Assembly (NCBI GenBank): GCA_002455375.1
Contig: DKKR01000041.1
Coordinates: 1-29,304 of the forward strand
Reading direction: 5' to 3'
DNA from: Bacteroidetes bacterium UBA6661
GTDB lineage: Bacteria > Bacteroidota > Bacteroidia > AKYH767-A > OLB10
Length of the DNA stretch: 29,304 nt
Part shown: positions 25,201 to 29,304 of the stretch, in pieces
Numbering within the stretch: position 1 is the first letter of the stretch
Layout of the letters: each line of letters opens with the position of its first letter
Program-made: the position numbers and the translations under genes
Notes under the pieces: generated by a model
What the model was told of the DNA's origin: nothing
What the model saw: the letters and a program-made list of their open reading frames with translations, nothing else
Database searches by the model: none

Positions 25201-26654
25201 TTGATGAGTGTAAAGGAAAGTGCAAATATGGCGATAAAGAATATACATTATTTACTTATCAACAATATGAAGCACATTGTAATGAAGCTTTCAAATTTCA
25301 GAAAGCAAAACGTAAGAATTTATTATCTCACGAGGTTCCAGAAGGTTTTGTTGAAAGGCAATTAAATGATACAAGGCATATAGGCAGAAAATTGGCAGAA
25401 CTTCTTGCACCTGTGGCAAAAAATGAAAACGGAATCATTTTCACGGGTGGTTCAATTACTTCCGAACTTAAAAATAATTGGGGATTGAATAAAGTATGGA
25501 AGGAATTGATGAAGCCACGTTTTGACAGATTAGAAGAAGAAACAGGAAATCAATATGTTATCCACGACAAAGACGAACACGGCAATCCAATAATCCATTT
25601 CAATGTAAAAGAAAATGAACAATTGGATATAAAACGGATAGACCATCGCCATCATGCTTTAGACGCTTTAGTTATTGCTGCTACTACAAGAGAACATATT
25701 CGTTATTTAAATACCCTAAGTGCTGCTGATACAGATGAAGAAATCAAGAACTTTAAACGTACTCTTGTAAAAGGAAAAATCAGGGATTTTAAAACTCCTT
25801 GGGAAAGCTTCACAAAAGATACTAAAGATAAATTGGAAGAAACAATTGTAACGTTTAAAACAAATAACAAAATCACTTCCACACCCAAGAACCGTACAGC
25901 GTACCTGAAGGTCGAAAATGGGAAAGCCAAAAGAGATTATAAAGAACAACAGCCTAATAATAAATGGATGGCGGTTAGAAGATCAATGTTTAAAGAGCCA
26001 TTGGGGGTAATTTGGATAAAACAAATCAAAGATGTATCAGTAAAAGAAGCATTTGCTATTGAAATTGAGCGACAGATTTCTTTTAATGATTTAGCAAAAA
26101 GGAAAACCGCATCCTACATATACGATAAATTAGCTCGACAAATTATTAAATCAATAATTCAACAATGTAATGCAGGGATTGATGAAAAGGATGTTCTTAT
26201 TAAAGAAATCGAGTCCTATCTCCTAAAGAATAGTAAGAAAGTTGAAACCGGAAAGATTAATAAAAAAGGAAAGCCACAAAACAAGACTATCTATATTTTA
26301 AATGGAACAGAATATGAAACGATATCCGTAGCCTCCTTTGTAGCATACAAGACAAAGCGTATGGCTTTAACAAAGAAGGACTATGTAGAGAAGTTGACAA
26401 TTGAGAAAATGAAAAATGATTTCCCTTATTTTTCTGAAAATGAAAAACGTAATAGTGCCTTCAATAATCTCTTTTTACAACATATTAAAGAGTACGGTAA
26501 CGACCCCAAAGAAGCATTTAATGCAGAAGGATTAGAGAAATTAAACAAAAAGGCTGTTGAAAATTCAAAGATTGGAAAAGAAATTAAATCAGTTACTCGA
26601 TTAGACGGAACAGTGGATTTAGATGATATGTTTAATGGCGGGTTTTATGAATAA
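22254..26654 (+). CDS. cas9: Type II-C Cas9 nuclease, main part (cut short by an in-frame TAA)
   Basis: The frame encodes 1466 residues. RuvC-I is KVLGLDIGTNSIGAALV with D10; the arginine-rich bridge helix is at 67-86; a large helical recognition lobe follows. RuvC-II is IHIELGRN with E798; the HNH domain is YEIEHIIPRAL...DSFNN with H948 and probably N971; RuvC-III is DHRHHALDALVIAA with H1134 and D1137. The wedge/PAM-interacting part begins after about 1200 (NKWMAVRRSMFKEPLGVIW). All nuclease residues are present, so both strands of a target could be cut. The frame stops at TAA (26652-26654) before the usual end: the next codons in the same frame, 26655 onward, continue with sequence like the C-terminal end of Bacteroidota Cas9 (see 26667-27374). 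Even without that part the protein is long for type II-C. The start at 22254 is the only ATG that fits. Confidence 0.95.
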   Translation: MKKKKVLGLDIGTNSIGAALVNLPDKFDDYGNDGSIEWLGSRIIPLDGDYLQKFESGTQAETKAAFRRGKRGARRLKHRYKLRRSRLIKVFKTLGWLDTNFPLDDSKKFKTEINDNGYSLKISDYLPFSKETIDEFEEELGIAGNKSKKGKSIVPEDWIIYYLRKKALTSKITIPELVRIIYMLNQRRGFKSSRKDLKTTNVLPYDEFIERKNKNDFGEDGIETQFVSITKIKSVTFIEVKKDKKGNVTNTYLIEAEDQRLHKWEEIRKKEPDWAREVNDKGEKIEKKEFTFLVTQKIDKNGKFTQNKPQLPKESDWALCTTALSEKIQENNQHPGEYFYEQIKEAYKVGRNFKARQYPVYRWRYEKELKDIWEKQCELNPELQKINSDQSTLIKLAELLYPTQTKYNMPKLAEFKIHDLLHIISKDIIYYQRELKSQKNSISECRYEKRKGIDGETYGLKCIPRSSPLFQEFRIWQDIHNIRVFEREVKIEGKTILDVDVTNAVINDMVKEKLFELFNSKVSITEKDILNTLIENRPETNIKLDIDKKEKIHSHRINLYARRDDLKGNETLARYRSLFKKAEFDGHEMLTDKDKLIKLWHIDYSITSSDEEKSKKGITTALNKLLPDNPNKSKVIELFTKLSELKKEYGSYSACAIKKLLPVMRCGSYWNEQEVSDTTKQLATQIKERLENINHNIRRLNEIADDDVQKQVLKSFIGNEDLTKSLNTYQAGYLIYDKHSEKDKTPINSVEDFGKYIQKAIPNNSLRNPVVEQVVRETMFLVRDVWNKYGEINEIHIELGRNLKNNSDERKKISDTQEGNFKEKQRIKKLLYELINDGFEQHIDKDEANPFTFENENFEWKTQIENTTFEVKPNPESPIDVEKFRIWRNLSKQSEIDWAKKVKDEKIPTEQEIKKYALWLSQNCRSPYTGKIIPLSKLFDNAQYEIEHIIPRALMKNDSFNNLVISEWGVNKAKGKKLAANFIDECKGKCKYGDKEYTLFTYQQYEAHCNEAFKFQKAKRKNLLSHEVPEGFVERQLNDTRHIGRKLAELLAPVAKNENGIIFTGGSITSELKNNWGLNKVWKELMKPRFDRLEEETGNQYVIHDKDEHGNPIIHFNVKENEQLDIKRIDHRHHALDALVIAATTREHIRYLNTLSAADTDEEIKNFKRTLVKGKIRDFKTPWESFTKDTKDKLEETIVTFKTNNKITSTPKNRTAYLKVENGKAKRDYKEQQPNNKWMAVRRSMFKEPLGVIWIKQIKDVSVKEAFAIEIERQISFNDLAKRKTASYIYDKLARQIIKSIIQQCNAGIDEKDVLIKEIESYLLKNSKKVETGKINKKGKPQNKTIYILNGTEYETISVASFVAYKTKRMALTKKDYVEKLTIEKMKNDFPYFSENEKRNSAFNNLFLQHIKEYGNDPKEAFNAEGLEKLNKKAVENSKIGKEIKSVTRLDGTVDLDDMFNGGFYE

Positions 26655-26666
26655 GACAAAGGTGCT

Positions 26667-27374
26667 ATGGCTTACTTTGTTATGTATGAGAATCAGAAAA
26701 CAAAAGAGCGGTGCGGGTTTGAATCTATTGCAACTCACAAAGCCATTGAAAATATTGTAAAAGGCTATAAAATCGGAGAAGACAAAGAAGGCTTTGATAA
26801 AATTATTCTTTCTCCGGGTGATTTGGTTTATGTTCCTACTAAAGAAGAAAGAGAATGCTCAGAATTGATTGATTGGAAAAATATTAAAACTCTCTTGAAA
26901 CGAATTTATAAGATCGTTAGCTTTTCTGGAAAAGATTTATTATGTGTAAAGGCAGATATATCAGACCCAATCATCCCAACCAATATTAAGGAAAAAGTAA
27001 AAGGAGAAATTGACTGGCACAACAAATCAACAAGCACAATGGAAGGGGATGTTACAATAAAAAATGTTTGCATCAAACTCAACATTGACCGATTAGGAAA
27101 TATTAAACCTTACAATAACAGCATAAAACTAAAAACCAATAGAGCAAATGTAGTTAACGAACCTGCTACTCCATACTTTAGTAAAGCATCCATAAGCACT
27201 TTGCAACAAGCTGATGAGCAAATGCTTTTACATACTTCTAAGATGAATCCTGAGGAAAGAATGGCTTATTTACAACAATTGCGTGAAACAACACAAAACA
27301 GTAATCTTTCGGAAGAGGAAAAAATAAGCATACTGAGTAAGTTCAAAATCAACCCTTCTGATGAAAATTCTTGA
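26667..27374 (+). CDS. C-terminal end of the Cas9 PAM-interacting domain as a separate ORF
   Basis: This 235-codon ORF is in the same frame as cas9 and starts 12 bases after its TAA; the codons between (DKGA) are open. Residues 2-30 (AYFVMYENQKTKERCGFESIATHKAIENI), 46-58 (IILSPGDLVYVPT), 80-90 (IYKIVSFSGKD) and 125-147 (MEGDVTIKNVCIKLNIDRLGNIK) follow, in order, conserved blocks I know from the end of Bacteroidota Cas9 proteins (KGTNLFFAIYEDEKGKR, LSPNDLVYVPT, IYKMVSSTG, DRLGNI). So this is the tail of Cas9, not an independent family. AAAGG lies 5 bases before the ATG and could allow restart. Residues 151-235 are an extra, polar, helical tail (MNPEERMAYLQQLRETTQ) beyond the usual Cas9 end. 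It may act in trans with the main part or be the remains of a fresh nonsense mutation. Confidence 0.85.
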   Translation: MAYFVMYENQKTKERCGFESIATHKAIENIVKGYKIGEDKEGFDKIILSPGDLVYVPTKEERECSELIDWKNIKTLLKRIYKIVSFSGKDLLCVKADISDPIIPTNIKEKVKGEIDWHNKSTSTMEGDVTIKNVCIKLNIDRLGNIKPYNNSIKLKTNRANVVNEPATPYFSKASISTLQQADEQMLLHTSKMNPEERMAYLQQLRETTQNSNLSEEEKISILSKFKINPSDENS

Positions 27375-27837
27375 ACCACTATTTATTAAGGTCATAGAAA
27401 GCTTATTCCAACATCAAGTTGAATTTATTTTAATAGGTGGATATGCGGTTAACTACCATGGTTATGGTCGTTATACCGGTGATATAGATTTTTGGCTAAA
27501 TCCAAGTGCTATAAACAAAGAGCAATTCTTAAGAGTGTTTGCAAGTCTTTGTAAAAACGAAGAAGCCATTGCATCAGTTAAGAGTCTTGATTTTAACAAA
27601 CCTCAGGTAATTTCCTTAGGCGAGCCACCTCTGCAAATTGATTTTTTAACCAAGGTAAACTTAGTTGATTTTGAAGATGCCTGGAAAGAAAAAGTTTTCT
27701 TACAAGTAAAAAGTTTGCAGATTCCGGTGGTCAATTATTATCATTTAATTACCATGAAATTTAACACCGGCCGCACAAAAGATAAATTAGACTTAGAACA
27801 ATTACAAAAAATCAAAAGATTAAAAAACAAGAATTAA
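27361..27837 (+). CDS. Nucleotidyltransferase (polymerase-beta fold, AbiEii/DUF6036-like) in the cas operon
   Basis: The 158-residue protein has the nucleotidyltransferase signature: EFILIGGYAVNYHGYGRYTGDIDFWL with G26-G27 and D41-x-D43, a third acidic residue D94 in LQIDFL, and a C-terminal TGRTKDKLDLEQL motif like that of AbiEii-type proteins. All three metal-binding acids are present, so it could transfer a nucleotide to a protein or RNA. Its start overlaps the end of the Cas9 tail ORF by 14 bases, and its stop is 17 bases before cas1, so it is translated from the cas transcript. There is no HEPN toxin or AbiEi-type regulator beside it. It is not a standard type II-C gene. It could be an accessory factor, a toxin-like defence gene or a passenger. 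Confidence 0.82.
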   Translation: MKILEPLFIKVIESLFQHQVEFILIGGYAVNYHGYGRYTGDIDFWLNPSAINKEQFLRVFASLCKNEEAIASVKSLDFNKPQVISLGEPPLQIDFLTKVNLVDFEDAWKEKVFLQVKSLQIPVVNYYHLITMKFNTGRTKDKLDLEQLQKIKRLKNKN

Positions 27838-27854
27838 TTTTCATTAGAAATTAA

Positions 27855-28814
27855 ATGCTCAAGCGCACCCTCTATTTTGGCAATCCTGCTTATCTGAGTC
27901 TTAAAGACAAACAACTGATAGTGCGATTGCCTGAAGTTGAGAAAAACAGTCAACTTGACCCTCTATTTAAACAACAGGCGCAAGCCACCATTCCTGTTGA
28001 AGATATTGGTGTGGTAGTGCTCGACCATCAGCAAATAACCATTTCGCACGGATTGTTAGACGCATTAATGCAAAACAATGTTGCTGTAATTACGTGCAAC
28101 AATACCCGGCATCCTGCAGGACTGCTACTACCCTTGCAAGGCAACACCCTGCAACATGAAAGGTACCAAAGCCAGCTTGCTGCCAGTGAGCCATTGCGCA
28201 AACAGCTATGGCAACAAACCATCATACAAAAAATAAAAAACCAAGCCGCCTTGTTATCGCAACAGCAAATTGATGCAGGCCGCCTCTACCCTGTTTACAA
28301 CAATGTGAAAAGTGGCGATAGCGAAAATGCTGAAGGCGTTGCGGCAGCTTTTTACTGGTCCAATATTTTTACTAAAATTCCCGCTTCAATTGAATCTGCA
28401 CCCGGTAATTTGTTCAGGCGACAACGTGATGGTTTACCACCCAACAATTACCTGAATTATGGCTATGCAATTCTAAGAGCAACGATGGCAAGAAGCATTG
28501 TGGCTGCCGGACTTTTGCCTACCAAAGGCATACACCACCATAACCGCTACAATGCCTACTGCCTTGCTGATGACTTGATGGAACCCTACAGACCAATGGT
28601 AGATCAGTTGGTCATCAATATTATCCTTAAACATGGCATCACTGACGATCTTTCTAAAGTTATTAAGGCAGATTTATTGACTATACCGGTGATTGATGTA
28701 AAAATAGATGGTGAAAACAGCCCTTTAATGATTGCCACACAGCGCACCGCTGCATCCTTGGTAAAATGCTTTGCCGGTGAACAAAGAAAATTAACCTACC
28801 CGGAGTTGTCATGA
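27855..28814 (+). CDS. cas1: Cas1, CRISPR adaptation integrase (type II)
   Basis: The 319-residue protein starts MLKRTLYFGNPAYLSLKDKQL, typical of type II Cas1. The metal-binding site is visible: E160 in SGDSENAEGVAAAFYW, H228 in GIHHHNRYNAY and E243 in LADDLMEPYRP. The N-terminal beta domain includes PVEDIGVVVLDHQQITIS. Cas1 with Cas2 inserts new spacers at the leader end of the array. Length is normal. Its stop overlaps the cas2 start by 4 bases (ATGA). The gene appears less AT-rich than cas9 upstream. Confidence 0.97.
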   Translation: MLKRTLYFGNPAYLSLKDKQLIVRLPEVEKNSQLDPLFKQQAQATIPVEDIGVVVLDHQQITISHGLLDALMQNNVAVITCNNTRHPAGLLLPLQGNTLQHERYQSQLAASEPLRKQLWQQTIIQKIKNQAALLSQQQIDAGRLYPVYNNVKSGDSENAEGVAAAFYWSNIFTKIPASIESAPGNLFRRQRDGLPPNNYLNYGYAILRATMARSIVAAGLLPTKGIHHHNRYNAYCLADDLMEPYRPMVDQLVINIILKHGITDDLSKVIKADLLTIPVIDVKIDGENSPLMIATQRTAASLVKCFAGEQRKLTYPELS

Positions 28815-29149
28815 ATTTTGAACGTCTCAATGCCTATCGTGTTATGTGGACACTTGTAATGTACGACCTGCCTACTGAAACTAAAAAACAACGCAAACTG
28901 GCTGCCCAATTCCGAAAAGATTTATTGCAGGATGGGTTTCAGATGTTTCAGTTCAGCATGTATTTGCGACACAGCAGCAGCAGCGAAAATGCCGAAGTGC
29001 ATAAAAAGAGAGTAAAGAAATCATTACCCTCAGAGGGAAAGGTGGGCATTTTACAAATTACCGATAAGCAGTTTGGGCAGATGGAAATATTTTATGGTAA
29101 AAAAGCACAAGACAAACCACCAACCTCACAACAACTAGAATTGTTCTGA
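28811..29149 (+). CDS. cas2: Cas2, CRISPR adaptation protein
   Basis: The 112-residue protein has the ferredoxin-like Cas2 start VMWTLVMYDLPTETKKQRK with the conserved D19 and ends with a Q/E/L-rich tail (PPTSQQLELF) seen in type II-C Cas2. An internal Met12 could also begin the fold, but the ATG at 28811 overlaps the cas1 stop as ATGA and is preferred. Cas2 forms the dimeric centre of the Cas1-Cas2 integrase. It is the last cas gene; no csn2 or cas4 is present, consistent with subtype II-C. Confidence 0.96.
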   Translation: MNFERLNAYRVMWTLVMYDLPTETKKQRKLAAQFRKDLLQDGFQMFQFSMYLRHSSSSENAEVHKKRVKKSLPSEGKVGILQITDKQFGQMEIFYGKKAQDKPPTSQQLELF

Positions 29150-29180
29150 GAAAGTTAACTGTTGAGCAATCAATAGCCAT

Positions 29181-29209
29181 AAAAAATCCCGCCCTGATAG
29201 CGGGATTTT
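29181..29209. terminator. Terminator after cas2
   Basis: AAAATCCCGC (29183-29192) and GCGGGATTTT (29200-29209) form a 10-base-pair stem with a 7-base loop, 33 bases past the cas2 stop. A and T runs flank it on both sides, so it can work in both directions: it would end the cas mRNA, and it would also end an array transcript coming from the right. Confidence 0.82.
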
Positions 29210-29304
29210 AAGTTCTTTAGTTTGATTTTTTTTATCCTGATTTTGTGCTATTATTCTAACAATCTGCTTTTTACGTTAGAGATATTGAAAGAACTAAGAC
29301 AAAG
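29210..29304. other. Non-coding end of window, possible CRISPR leader side
   Basis: An AT-rich stretch with no ORF and no repeat copy. By position next to cas1-cas2 it could be the border of the CRISPR array, but no sequence similar to the anti-repeat at 22215-22228 is present up to the window edge. Confidence 0.3.

Noticed and set aside
26667..27374. A novel cas accessory gene between cas9 and the nucleotidyltransferase
   Set aside because: Considered at first, but its frame and conserved blocks show it to be the C-terminal end of Cas9.
29150..29304. CRISPR repeats at the right edge
   Set aside because: No repeated unit and no match to the anti-repeat was found; the only structure is the terminator hairpin.

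Overview
The window comes from an AT-rich member of the Bacteroidota. Three things support this: proteins with a type IX secretion system (T9SS) C-terminal sorting domain, a PorE-like TPR/beta-propeller protein, and several matches to the Bacteroidota -7 promoter element TAnnTTTG. The set of families suggests the Chitinophagia/Sphingobacteriia side of the phylum. That placement is inference; no rRNA or tRNA gene was seen.

Left part (1-12921), mostly minus strand. It holds the 5' part of a secreted DUF922-like Zn-protease gene that runs off the left edge, ybaB on the plus strand, a small exported protein, and a 2133-codon T9SS cell-surface protein with nine strong and two degenerate Ig-like repeats. 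Next come a paired inactive and active M16 peptidase and a delta-60-repeat T9SS protein. Middle part (13149-20042), plus strand. This is a compact run of a 2-oxoacid dehydrogenase E2, a PorE-like protein without an OmpA domain, a DnaQ-type exonuclease, the bifunctional (p)ppGpp enzyme Rel, a small conserved protein and a four-helix membrane protein. It ends at a convergent terminator. Two minus-strand exported enzymes follow: an alpha/beta hydrolase whose nucleophile serine appears to be alanine, and a glycerophosphodiester phosphodiesterase.

Right part (22146-29304): a type II-C CRISPR-Cas locus. A tracrRNA is predicted on the minus strand directly before cas9. It has an anti-repeat, two small hairpins and a Rho-independent terminator. 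The order is then cas9, a short ORF, a nucleotidyltransferase gene, cas1 and cas2, then a terminator. No repeat-spacer array lies in the window; it probably starts just past the right edge.

The most notable result is that the short ORF after cas9 is not a new gene. It is in the same frame as cas9, separated only by one TAA and four codons, and its sequence looks like the end of the PAM-interacting domain of Bacteroidota Cas9. Cas9 is therefore made as two pieces, or is freshly broken by a nonsense mutation, or carries a sequence error. The C-terminal piece also has an 85-residue tail past the usual Cas9 end. Its stop overlaps by 14 bases a gene for a small polymerase-beta-fold nucleotidyltransferase, which is not a standard type II-C component and is coupled to the cas operon.
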